NCBI GenBank assembly: GCA_030549495.1
Contig: JAUIRK010001041.1
Location: 682,001 to 746,000 of the forward strand
DNA length: 64,000 nucleotides
Origin: Nectonema munidae
Lineage: Eukaryota; Nematomorpha; Nectonematoida; Nectonematidae
Direction of reading: 5' to 3'
The notes below the pieces were generated by a model that had not been told where the DNA came from, did not search any database, and was given only the letters and a program-made list of their open reading frames with translations. Positions 1-12,000 of the stretch are shown one piece after another. A program made the translations under genes and the position numbers. How positions within the stretch are numbered: position 1 is the stretch's first letter; each line of letters begins with the position of its first letter.

Positions 1-3000
1 TTTTATAACTTCAAGTATTCTTTCCTTTGCTTCATACGTTGTACTCTTGTTTCACTAATTGCATACTTTTTAGATTTTGGTTTCATGTTGTCTTTATTAT
101 TCTCAAAATTTCCTATCCTCACTTAAGTTTTTTGTAAATCTGTGCCAAATTTGCAAAGAAAGGAATCGGCCATCGTTTCTTATACACGAATACAGTCAAC
201 TTTGAATCCAATATTTGCTCGTCTCAAGTGCTTATTCAAACAAAGTCTACGCACAACATATCTCGATTTACTTCGGGCATATCATCTGTCCATCACATAT
301 TTACTTATTGCGTATGATGTGCAAATCCCTAGTGTATATTTATTTCCGTCACGCGCCTTTTCTTCCTTATCAGCAGAAAGAGCTGATGTTTGAAAGGAGG
401 AAGTCCTCCATTCACCCCCAATTTTTCCCCTTTTCAAATATCTATTGTGATATAATAAATCTGTTATTTCCTTCTTCCCTAAACTTGCACATGTCTTTTC
501 CATCAACGAGAAGGAATTTCAATTTTTGATTTTAATCTCGCCGAGCTTATTCGAATACAATACTTTCTTGTTAAGCTTTTCATGTATTTTAAATCAAATC
601 GTATATTTAAGCCAAATTTCTAATATGACATCAAAGAATGTTGCTTTCTTGTAAACGTTCGCTATGTTGTTAGTCTATCATTAATATTTTCTTTTGTACA
701 CCAAGGAGTATGTATCATCATCGGTAGTAGTGTTGAATGAATTTTTCAAGCGTATAATAATAATAATATATGAAAAGATGTTCCTATGAGCTTTTTGTAT
801 ATAGTATTTTTTAATGTATTTTTTCTATCATTTTTCTGTCTATACTCGTTATATGTGTAAAAAGTTTTGAAAATAAAAGTCATTTTACTTCTTTTTTTAT
901 TTCTCTCTAAACTATTTTAGGTGGGCTTGTCTTAAAGTCATATACTTTCAAATTTAAATTCCTTATTTTTTGTTATCATAGTTTTTTATTCATGAAACAT
1001 TTTTGTTGAATGTGGAGTTTGAAAACAAATATTACTAAAATTTTTAAGTTAAAAAATTAGAAAAGTGTTTTTCTTCTTTTTTATATTATTTTTCTTTTTT
1101 CAATTCTATTTTAACTTCTTTCTATTCGATCTCAGCGTTTTACGATTCTAATTTTATTAGGACAATATAGGTTATAAAAATAAGGTTCAAGACAAATGAA
1201 GTCTTGTGCATGTAAAATCTAGCATCAAGAGTGAATGAATTTAAAAGCACTTTCTAATATACTATTAATTATATTACAAAATATATTATATTAAATTTTT
1301 TTATAATATTAATCAATGATTTTTTGTTTTCGTCAGCAAATCGAATTTAGTATAAATCTAAATATGGAATGTAAATAAATATACAAAAATATTCTTTTAC
1401 AGTTTCACAACTGTGAGAATAAACATTTCGCTTAAGATTTCTGGGAAGTTTGACCTCAATGCTTAATTTTGCTGCCAAAAGTGTTGTTTCTAAAAAAAAT
1501 TGTTGTACAAAAAGTTTCAAGTCTAGTATGAAACAAATTTCAAGCAAACAAGAAAAGTTATTCAACTTGAAGCGCATTCTAATTGACGTGCTTCTTGAGT
1601 GGTTTTCCCATGGGCTGAAGAGCTCGGATAAGAAAGCTAATCAAAAATTTTCAAAGAAGTTTAATGCTCTTATATTTAGAAGTCCACCTTGTTTCACTAA
1701 ATAAAGGAACATTTGGGATTAAACTTCGCATTTTACAACTTTTGCGAAAGAAATTTTATTATAACACTACCAATAAATAGAAAAGCTTATGCGCAGCGCA
1801 ACGAAAAAATGTAGCTTTTGGATAAAGTTTCTTTATTTCAGCTTGAACACCATTTACTTTTGCGCACCATCATACCCTTGTCCAATGAACTTTTCTAAAT
1901 TTAAACCAACTTTGAAAGTTCTCTAACAAATTGTATTAGCAATTGAAACATCATCAAAATCTATTATCACAAGTCTATTCTAACTACATTTTTTTACTGG
2001 AAATAAATGACTCCCAATTCAATTTTAAAATAAGTAATAACTGATGGAAATCAAAACATTTTAAGTGTTTCAAATAAAAATTGATTGTAATAACATGTGT
2101 TCTATACTAGACGAAACATATTTGTATAAGTGAAAAAAAGTAACCTTACAAAGAGTGTTAAAAGCAAAAAAGTGACATTAAAATTAAAAGCAAAAAATAT
2201 TGCGAAACTTGCTTGAGAAAAAACTTGATTTAAAGTATATGAATGATTTTCTTTTGTAACCGTAGATACTCACATATTGATCAGTTCCAAAAACAAATGA
2301 AGGTGGATCAAAAAGGAAAAATTTATATTTAAAATAAAGTCTTCGAGCCTTTTTTCTTACAGGGATTAGAAATACGTACATTCATCTAGTCAGAAACTGG
2401 CAAAATTTTAAAAGGAAAAGAAAATCTTAGAACATATTGGAAATGATTAAAATTATTATTTTTAACATCAGGGTCTTAGCCAAGAATTTGAACCAAGGCG
2501 GCAAAAAAATTGTTTACAGTACATAATATAAATATTTTTTCTCAGGAGGGGGGTGGGCAGCTAAATCATCCTGTGGGAAAGCTTTATTTTTGTTGAAGAG
2601 CAATGAGGGGATCCATCACCAAAATAACAAGATGAAACGGTCCATGAGAAAAAAGGTGCAGAATCACTAGGTTTGGATAATACGTTTATTTAAGCACATT
2701 CATCGTAATTTTACCATCATTGATGCAAAAAAGTTTTGATTGACTGTAAAGATGATAGATATTCATACTATACGATCATTGATTGGTCAATAATTTGGGC
2801 TTTCTTTTTTTTTTTATAGGGTTAGGTTCTTCTTACAGGTGGATATTCACCGATAGTGAATTTCAGCTTGTGTAACATGAATGAACAAAATTATACAAAA
2901 TATCAAATAATAAAAATTGAGCTGTTTAGTTTACAACTTTTTTTGATGCCGTAATGGGTACAACTACTAAAATACTTATATAATTACTCGCCTGGAAATA

Positions 3001-4319
3001 CCACGGGAGACAAATATTCAAGCAATTCTTTAAAATAGAGTGTATTCAGCCCATACCTAAATTTATAAGACTATTTTATATTTTTTTACAAAATTGGTGA
3101 AATTTAAATACTATACTTCCAGCCAAAATATTTTAATTAAATTTGCATATCGCATATACACTAGTTTAAAAAATCCAAAATTGTTAGGGGGCTAATAGGC
3201 TTTTCATTTGAAAATGAAGTAGTCTATCAGGCACATTACAGGAATTGATGAAAGGATATTTGATTGATAGAGAAAACAAATAACTGAAGGTTGCAGAGTT
3301 TTATATGAGTGAATGCAGTCTGAAGGATAAGAGTCTAGTAGACACCCTTCGATGTTTATATGAAAAAAACATCCTTAAATTATTGGAGGGGGCGGACTTT
3401 AAAGCGTCTTCCAAAAAAGACAAAAAAAATTTTCTGAATTCCTACTCCTATCTTGTCTATTCTATTTCATTCTTAATTAAGCTTAATGTAGACTTTAACC
3501 CCCTCCCTATTAAGCTCGTCAACAATGAATGAGGACTTATATATAAATTCTTTCTCACTTCAAATAGATGCGCACCATCTCCAAATTATGTGTAAAAAAG
3601 GGGTAAAGATATCAATTAACAATAAAAAAATTGGAAATTTTATTGAATGAAAAAAATCATTCATTAATTTTCAATTGTTCCTTCTAAAAATGAAAAATGT
3701 TTTATTGAGAAAAATAAATAAAAAAAACATATCCAAATTAACTTTTCTGAGGTAATTTCTATCAAAAATGTAAAACAGAACTAAAGTTAGAAAACTTGGT
3801 ATTAGAATTTTCATTCTTTTTAGTGTATAAGAACAAGTGTAAGATAGTTAGACTTACAAAAAAGTGTGCAAACAAAAATAATCAACAAATTTCTTAAAAA
3901 AAAAAGATTTAATTATGTAGTGTTACTTACAAAATTTAACAACCGAACATTATAAAAAATATAGAATATTTTTGCTTTTAAACTGAATAGCTAGTCAAAA
4001 TATTCATTCCCTAAATAGCTATTGAAAAAAATTTCTTGACTTGAAAAAATTAAAGTTTTTAAATGTTACAAAATGTAACAAACGTACTGAAAATTTTTAA
4101 CACGAGTCTGACAATATTTATTGATATAAAATTGTAACGATTGTTTGGTGTATTGATGGAACAAAATTTTTAACAAAAATATCTGTGATTAATTCGAATA
4201 GCTGAACTTTGCTATCATGAAAAAATGTTCTGAAAATATTGAACTTATATTCCGCTAAAAACTAATGAGATAAACTAGAATTATTTTTAATTTAACTCTA
4301 AATACAAATTAGAGAGAAG
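1..4319. other. No gene recognised (3' of GAK)
   Basis: AT-rich sequence with only short open frames (61-104 codons) that resemble nothing I know. A plus-strand frame at 1450-1704 and another at 3305-3532 are lysine-rich and lack splice or family signals. An AATAAA near 871 could be a polyadenylation signal of a plus-strand gene ending left of the window, but nothing else supports that. Short G-rich patches near 2545 and 3186 may be worn element ends. Confidence 0.4.
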
Positions 4320-4496
4320 CAGTGGCGTAGCCAGAAAATAGTTGATAGGGGGGCACAATTTAAAAATATAAAAAATTTGAGCAACATTATTTATACTTTC
4401 TTGATCCTTGAGAAATTTTCGAAAACTGATATCGCATAAGGTGCATGGGGGGGGGGGGGGCACGGCCCCTCATGTCCAGGCCTAGCTACGCCACTG
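4320..4496. mobile_element. Short non-autonomous hAT-type element (MITE)
   Basis: Ends are CAGTGGCGTAGCCAG and, inverted, CAGTGGCGTAGCTAGG. It is flanked by a perfect 8-bp duplication GAGAGAAG (4312-4319 and 4497-4504), the length made by hAT transposases. 177 bp, no coding capacity, with a run of 14 G near the right end. Confidence 0.88.
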
Positions 4497-4771
4497 GAGA
4501 GAAGAGAACTTGAACGAGAGCTTGAGTGATTGAGTTTTAGCAGAGAAAAACAGGAGGAGACATAAGGAGAAATAGAATCACTGTGACATAAGATGAGAAA
4601 ATTGAGTGGATCATCATGTGTTTGCTCAAAAATACAGGAGACACTGTGATAAACATTGCTGACTTATTGTGTTATTATTGTTATATAGCTTTCACATAGT
4701 TTGTAAAATATTTTGTTAGGAATTTCAGAGCAGCTTGACAGATGTTTGATTCGAAAGATTGCATTCCCTCC

Positions 4772-5119
4772 GGTCAGACTAAACATCCCAAAACGGCAAA
4801 TAATTTTAAAGCATTATTAAAAAAGATGGTTAGACTAAAGCCCCAAAAAAATTCGAAAGTTTTAAGGATCTTTTTTGTAGTGCTTTAGAAATTTGTCGTT
4901 TTTTGCAATTATTTGAGGTTATTAGGGATTTTTGCGGTGTTTTGGGATGCTTGGGGTGTTTTGAGGAATTTTTAAGATTTTTTTTGTAGTGCCTTAGAAT
5001 TATTTGCCGTGTTTTGGGATGTTTTGAAGTGCTTTCGGTTATTTCTGGGTGTTTTGGGATTTTTAGTCTAACCCTTTTTTTGTAGTGCTTTAGAATTATT
5101 TGGCGTGTTTAGTCGGACC
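4772..5119. repeat. Foldback repeat with internal tandem units
   Basis: The left arm GGTCAGACTAAACA..GGCAAATAATTTTAAAGC is mirrored by the right arm GCTTTAGAATTATTTGGCGTGTTTAGTCGGACC. Between them a degenerate unit beginning TTTTTTGTAGTGCTTTAG recurs at about 4868, 4980 and 5077, and phrases such as GTGTTTTGGGATG recur several times. No coding capacity and no clear target-site duplication. Confidence 0.6.
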
Positions 5120-5981
5120 TCCTGTTATTCCTGGCTGTTTTTATCTAACCCTCTTATTTGGCTTAAGAATTATTTGGCTTTTAGTACATATTGAACTATT
5201 ATCATGTATTCGAATGATCATTACTTCCTATAATGCGATCATCATACATGCTTTATAAACAAACAGCAACTCGTACCTATAGAAAATTATTGGAGGTGGG
5301 GGGGGGCGAAGGTCATTTTCGCCCCTGAAGTGAAAATGTTATATATTATCTATAGAACTGTGAAAATAGAATTAGCTCTTAAGAAAGTCCTTTCCAATCC
5401 ATGCCATAAAATAAAAGGATATAGTTTAAAGAAAGAGCGAAGCGCTATTTATTAAATTGAAGGGTGAGAAGACCGTTATTTTTGATTAGTAAAACTTATA
5501 ACAGCTTTTATGTAATTATTGTCATCGGAGTTCTGGATAGAAGTCGCTTTAAAAACAAGATTGGTTTTAGTTTATGAGTTAAATCAAATATGAAAAATTT
5601 ATTAATAAAGAATATATAACGCGTATTATATGAACATTTGTTTTTTAATAATAAAAATTATTATTATTCTTATATGACTTTTAAGTCACAATAATGACAC
5701 TTAGTAGAAAAAAATAGAGAAGTATTGCAGCATATTTTTAGATCAAAGAATGAATAAGGAATGTTGATAGACAAAAATATAAAAAAGTTAAACAGTCAGT
5801 CATCTTCCATCGCCATCATCCTTTAGGTTTCTAAATGATTCCTCAACACTTTTGTTTAAAGGTATTAGTGAAATGGAGCAAAAGATGAACCTAGCACACG
5901 TAAAATGTTACAGAAAAATAGAAGAGTAGGAAAAATAGCGTTGGTACAAAATTTTTGAAAAAAAAGCGAACATATTCTTTC
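5120..5981. other. GAK 3' UTR and downstream sequence
   Basis: Follows the GAK stop codon on the minus strand. Minus-strand AATAAA signals occur at 5597-5602 and 5448-5453; either could end the transcript, but AT content makes chance matches likely. Nothing else is recognised. Confidence 0.35.
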
Positions 5982-6083
5982 TCAAGAAAAGGAAGCTGAA
6001 GAACTTTCTTCAAAGAGTGACCACGCTCGATTCAACTGCATAAAGATTAGTTTTGCTCTCTTTTCTTTGTTTGTTCCTTGTAG
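5982..6083 (-). CDS. GAK: GAK exon 22: last J-domain helix and stop
   Basis: Reads LQGTNKEKRAKLIFMQLNRA then WSLFEESSSASFS and TGA. It matches [21 protein letters not shown], the C-terminal helix of the auxilin J domain; Asp in NDAW is Arg here. Acceptor TTTTTAG at 6084-6090. Confidence 0.95.
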   Translation of the reverse strand, partial: LQGTNKEKRAKLIFMQLNRAWSLFEESSSASFS

Positions 6084-9000
6084 CTAAAAATGAGAGAATT
6101 ATAGTATAAAATAATTTAAACAGAAGTTTGTAGAAATAAATTCTTCTCACGAATAAAATTGAACACGTATCAAAATATATAGTATCGGTGTTAGGCCTCT
6201 CCGATAAGCGATATGAAGGCAATCACTTCGTCCAATATACATGATTTCTCGGAAGGAAGGGAATTGATTAAAATAAAAAAATTATTCAGAAATTTTATGC
6301 AATGAAAACAGAGTTTGTGTACACTCTTTTCCATGACACAAGAGAATAATTTTTAGATAAATGTATAATATGCTTGTTATAGTTGCGCATGCAAGGTATA
6401 GTTATAATTCAAAATTATAAGTTCTCTTATATTCGATCATCATACCAAAAATTATTTTATTTTTCCAAATGTATTCAATCAAAACTAAACGTTGACCGCT
6501 AGTTGGCTGAAGCCCAGGCAAAACACCAACTAGACGTGCTTCAAACCACACAGAGATAACCTCAAAGTCTCTGAAAGTGGGTTTGGACATACAAATTGAA
6601 ACTGATTAAACTTCAATAGGCGAAACCGTTCTTTAACAGAGTGTACGGTTAGTGGTGATGATGATGAAATCGAAGAGAACTTATAATTTACAGTTATAAA
6701 TAAATGAAGGAATTCGAGTTCGTCTGCCTTCCTTTACAGAAACAATAACCCAAAATGGCAGTTGCAAATAAGAAGGAAAATGTAATATAGGGGAAAGGCG
6801 TGTGTGCTCACTTTATCTGGATGGACGCAGAGAATAGCTCTACGAAACGCCTTTTTAACTTGCACAGGAGAGAGTAGTTCATGCATAGCTACAGGAGTCC
6901 ATCTCTCTTCATCATCCCAGAGAACACTTTCTAGAGAACACAGCAATGCTCTTATATTCTTTTCCTTTCCATCCATCCATGAAAGAACCTTAATTGCCAG
7001 GCAAAATGTTAATTAATTGTACTTAGATATAGCAAGCAATTCAGATGAAATCTAATTAATCTCAATTTAAGGAAGAATGAGGTGCTGTTCACTGAGTAAG
7101 GGTTACAGAGAAGTAGATATCATTTAATTTTGACTCTCACATAGGATGTGTAATAGAGCCTTTCAACACAAGAACAGTGTTCTTAGCCTGTTAACGACCA
7201 GAATAATCAGACGATATCTAAAATGTAAGCAGAAGATTTGTATTAAAAAGCATTAATAAACGTGAACGATTTCATTTTTGTAAAGTCGACTGTGATCGAT
7301 AACCGGTTAAGAGATTTTCAAACGTTTGATTGAATATATTTGTCTATTTTTACTAAAATTATCTTTCTTATACGAAGAACATTACAAATAGTATGGCTTG
7401 TATGGTCGCTTAGAAAAATGTTTCTAATAGTCAATATCATGGTTGTCCCAGGTTCAAATTGTATATAAGCTATGTTTAATCATTTCTCTTCTAAGCGTCC
7501 CTACTACTAAGGTCTCCTTAACCCGAGGTATATATGGAAGGGAGATTAATGCACAATACAATTAAAAATTTGAAATCAATCATTTGCTGATAGGTTCTCA
7601 GTGTTATTACTATCTTTAACCGGTACCCGGACACGAGCTCGACAGAAGGAAAACTCTTACAAACGGACATTTGGCCGAATGGACTATTTTTCACGTAACT
7701 TCTAGTAGTTAGAATTATTCATCACATATTTGTACATAGAAGTTATAGTTAATAAAAGAAAAATTATACTGCAGATTTGCAAACTTACTGGAAGTAAAGC
7801 AACGTCTACAAAAATTGTCTAACTGAATGTACATTTTCGGTGAAATGTCTGCTTGCTAAATGCCTGGTCGCGCTTTAACCAGCAAATAGGAATCGAGTAA
7901 CGAATTCTACGATAAAAAGGGCAAACCTTCATTTCCTCTGCATCGAGATTGCCTTTGTTCATTTCTTGTTTCAAGTCTTTTAGCGAGACAAACTCCTTTG
8001 CTCTGGAAGATGTGAAGCCGTGACATTTTAACAAATCACTCAAATTGTCATCTAGTGTTTTTGTGGGCTTACTACCTAAAATATCAAGTTAAATATGCGT
8101 ACAGTTAAATTTTAAGCAAACTCAGAGGCCAAAACAAAACTAAAAACTGAGACAAATCCCATTCTCTAGTCTTTTAAATGGTAAGTGTTCAAAAAAGTCT
8201 GTCTTAATGCCATGAGAGAATTTAATAAAACTCTGGAATGAACTAAAAAAATAATAGATTACACGTGTTTTGAGAATTATTAAAATGTTCAGTTTTGCAG
8301 GTGTGAGGCGGCTTGGCTGTTGCAAAAGTCTCCGAAAATTTGTCATAGTTAATATTGGCATTTGAATGAATAGGTGCTTTTTCTTGAGGAAATGCTGTTT
8401 TTAATGGAGATAGGACTTGATCTGAGTACTAAAAAGGATATAATCCATTATAAAAAAAGAAAAAATATGATCAATCTTAGTAACATTAAAAGGGATATAA
8501 GAGGTCTTCTTTTTGTTTTATTTTTATTCAGTCAACATTTTAGAATACTTCCAAATTCTACGACATAGTGAATATAATCAAAATGTCATTTAGTTATAAC
8601 TTTTTCCAAATGAATAGCAATAAAAAGTTTTAGCTGACATTCAGGTTTAATATTTTCCAAATTATTTTTGTAGATAATAGAAAATTAAAAACATTGGCCG
8701 CAAGAAATTACGTATAGTTTCCCAAACTTTTCCTACTTAATGTCCCATTAGAACACATTTTTCAAAAAAAACGCTTCCTAAACAGCATTAGCTCAAAGAA
8801 ACATCCCATACTTACAAAGTGAATTTTCTTTCATAATAAAAAAACGCTTAGACTTCCAAGTTTGGGCTTGTGTTAACGGTGCTCTCTTGTATATATGTGA
8901 CCAGTGGCATATTCAAGGGGGAGGGGGAGCATTGGGACATAGCTCACTTTCTTAAAATGGAATAACAATCTTTAATATTTGTTTGCCTTCTAGTTTAATT

Positions 9001-12000
9001 GAAATAGATATATTTTGTGTATATATAAATTAGAAATTTAATGTAATACGAATTACCCTTTAAAAGTCCAACTTCATTAATAGCTAAAAGGTAAAGGTAC
9101 CGCGTGGTGTTTTCATCGAAAAGGCACAATTACGCCGCTTGTATCAAACTATGAGGAAAGTAGGCTTGATGCGGGATTGAACCCAAGACCTTGAGTTGTC
9201 GAAACCCAGTATCTAACCAACCTTATTCACGTCCCCTAAATAATAATAATAACCATCTAGTTATGATGATGATTATTTTTAAAAGAAAATGACTACTTGT
9301 CAATCCGAATGATAAACAAGATGAATGGTATTTCCTTGTTTTAGGAGTCATTTTACCAGTTGGTACTATTTTTACTTCTAATAAAAAGCTTTCACATCTT
9401 CATTAATGCTTAGTCCTTCCTTTTTTATAACACGTTTAAAATGTATCCATTTTCAAAAAAGGAATATTCATGAAGAATCCATTATTTGGTAAAGTAGCGT
9501 AGAAATAGTGAAAATATGGAAGGCGAAAAAGAAACAAAACAAAAATAAAATAATAAGGCTTATCAAAAAATAATTTTTGCAAACTGTATTTTAAGGACTT
9601 GTATAAGAAGCCTTATTTGGCAAAATTTGGGAGTTTATGCTGAATAATGAAATATGGAAGTTCAACAGAGACACCTGTTTATTTAAATATAATATGCTTC
9701 TTTCTATGCTTAATGGGAAGAATATTTTTGATAAAAATACACCATTTTTCAATTTTTAGGCCAGAGAAGTGAAGGCATCCTTATATAGAAAACATTTTTA
9801 TACAACTTAAATAACGGCAAGGTGAAGATAAAGCATTTTATAAAAACATCTTTATTATCTTCAAGAAGTCTCTTAAATATTGCTTATGGTATATTTAAAC
9901 AGGAATAAGTGAATATAAAAAAACGAACATTTGATTGGAAAAGATCATCTGGGTCAAAGGGAGATAATCTATGTGTTGAATGCGAATTTTGATTGCCATC
10001 TAAAAATAAAACTTTCACAATATATATAAAATAAATAAAAGATAAAAATATTACGGTTAAAGGTAGTGGAATCACAAAAAATATCTAATTCTTCTTTAGG
10101 ATTCTTTGGCTGCGGAAAAACACTGAATAAATCATCATTGATTTTAAAGTCAGCATCTTCTTTTAATTTAATGGAATCTGTGAATTCTTCTTGAAGAGTA
10201 ATTAAATCGTAATCTGTGTTGACGTTTAGCACAGGCTTTGAAGAATTAACAGTTAATGTGTTGTGAATATTATAATTCTGACTTGATACACAAATTTTAG
10301 CTGAATTGGGCTGATCTATAGATATAAAAATGTCAATGTACTTTGTAAATTTTTTGAAGGATTTATTTATCATTAATTTTTTTTATTTGTTTTAAGGGCT
10401 ATCAAAGAAAGTGAGGATATAATAAAAATATGTTCAAAACAGCAAAGCTAGGCAAGACAACTATCGAAAATAATAAAACTCTACTTCTATAAATGAATAT
10501 AGGATAGTAGTGCTTCTTAATTAAACAAGGGTCGAAGTATAAAATGCAAATTCATTGAAAAAAAATCGAGTGAAATTTACTATTCTCTAGTAAATAACAT
10601 AGTAAAAGATCTTAAAGCTATACACAAATTTGTTAACTTTTACTAGAAAAGTAGTAAAAAAAAAGAATAGCTTATAAGTTGCTTTCAATCTTTTCTCACA
10701 ACATATACTTTTTTAATATAGACATATGGAATAATAATAATAATCAATTTTACGGCTAATGTTCCCAGCACGCTGAGGTTTAGCCGGTTTTTACCACTAT
10801 GGCATCTAATCTCTCATTATTTTGCGTCTCCATTCATCTCTATTTTGCTCGTCCCCTATTGCGAAATGTCTTTTGTTCATATCTTTTTTGACTATTTCTA
10901 TCCATGTCATCTTTGGCCTGCCTTTACTCTTACCTAAAGTTTGATTTTTATAAGCTTCTTTAATTAGATCACCGGAAGGTCTTCTATTTACATGCCCAAA
11001 CCACCTTAACCTTTGTATTTCTAATACTTTATTTATTTCATTTACTTGACATAAACTTCTTATCTTTTCATTACTTATTTTATCTTTTAAATTAAATTTG
11101 CACATGATTTTTAACATCCTCATCTCTGTGGTGTTCAGTCTATTTTTCTCAGATTCTTTTAAAGCCCAACCCTTGGCCACCATACACTAAACTAAACATA
11201 AGACAACTTTTATAAAGAAAACCCCTTAATTTTAACGAAATGATACTATTGCATAAAATACCACTTAACGCTTTAAATTTTTTCCAAGTTAGTTGTATTC
11301 TATGTTCTACAGAGTTACTTACACCACTTGTTTTGTCTAAAACCTCACCTAAATAACAAAATTGTTTGACCTCTTCTAATTCTACGCCGCTTACCACTAC
11401 TTTTTCTTCCAATAGTACATCGGTATTTAAGTTGAAACTTAAACAGCACCTACACTTAAAATTTGTTGTATTTATCAAACTGCCCTTAATATTTGAGCAT
11501 TTTTTATGTACACACTTATTGCAATAAAGTTTCCAAACTGTACACAAAGAATAGAGTTTCTTTTAACTCTTTTTCGCAAACTCCACATGGATCTATTTTG
11601 GAAACTGTGTTCTCAGCACCATTAAAAGAATCGCTAATTTTCATCCACTTAGAGTTTTGCTAGTGTTTATTCGTAAACCTTTTTTCTCTAGTGTCTCATA
11701 CCATATGCTAATCTTTTTACTTAATTCTTCAGAAGATTCTCCTATTAATACTATATCATCTGCATATAAAATCTCACTCGTAAGAATAAAGACATATGCA
11801 AGTACTGTTATACTTTAAATACCCTCGAGTCGGATGTGCAGAGCGTAGCTGATCCGTTTTAATAGACGAAGCATGTTTTGCGCATAGTACATGCTGTTTT
11901 CATCAACTCTTATCACATGCATATTAAGAAGGCAAACAATTCTTTTTTAAAAGATGATATTGCAGTTAAGACCACTTTATTTTAATAATATTTTTTGCCA

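Noticed and set aside
142-529. Overlapping frames of 83, 104 and 74 codons on both strands near the left edge
   Set aside because: No family resemblance, no splice or start context, and overlapping frames on both strands suggest chance openness.
5810-5955. Minus-strand reading SVEESFRNLKDDGDGR ending in a stop, behind an apparent acceptor
   Set aside because: It lies beyond the GAK stop in the same transcript direction and exon 22 already supplies the family's natural C-terminus. It is better seen as 3' UTR.
8902-8945. Possible hAT MITE starting CAGTGGCATATTCAAGGGGG
   Set aside because: Only one terminus seen; no inverted partner or 8-bp duplication nearby.
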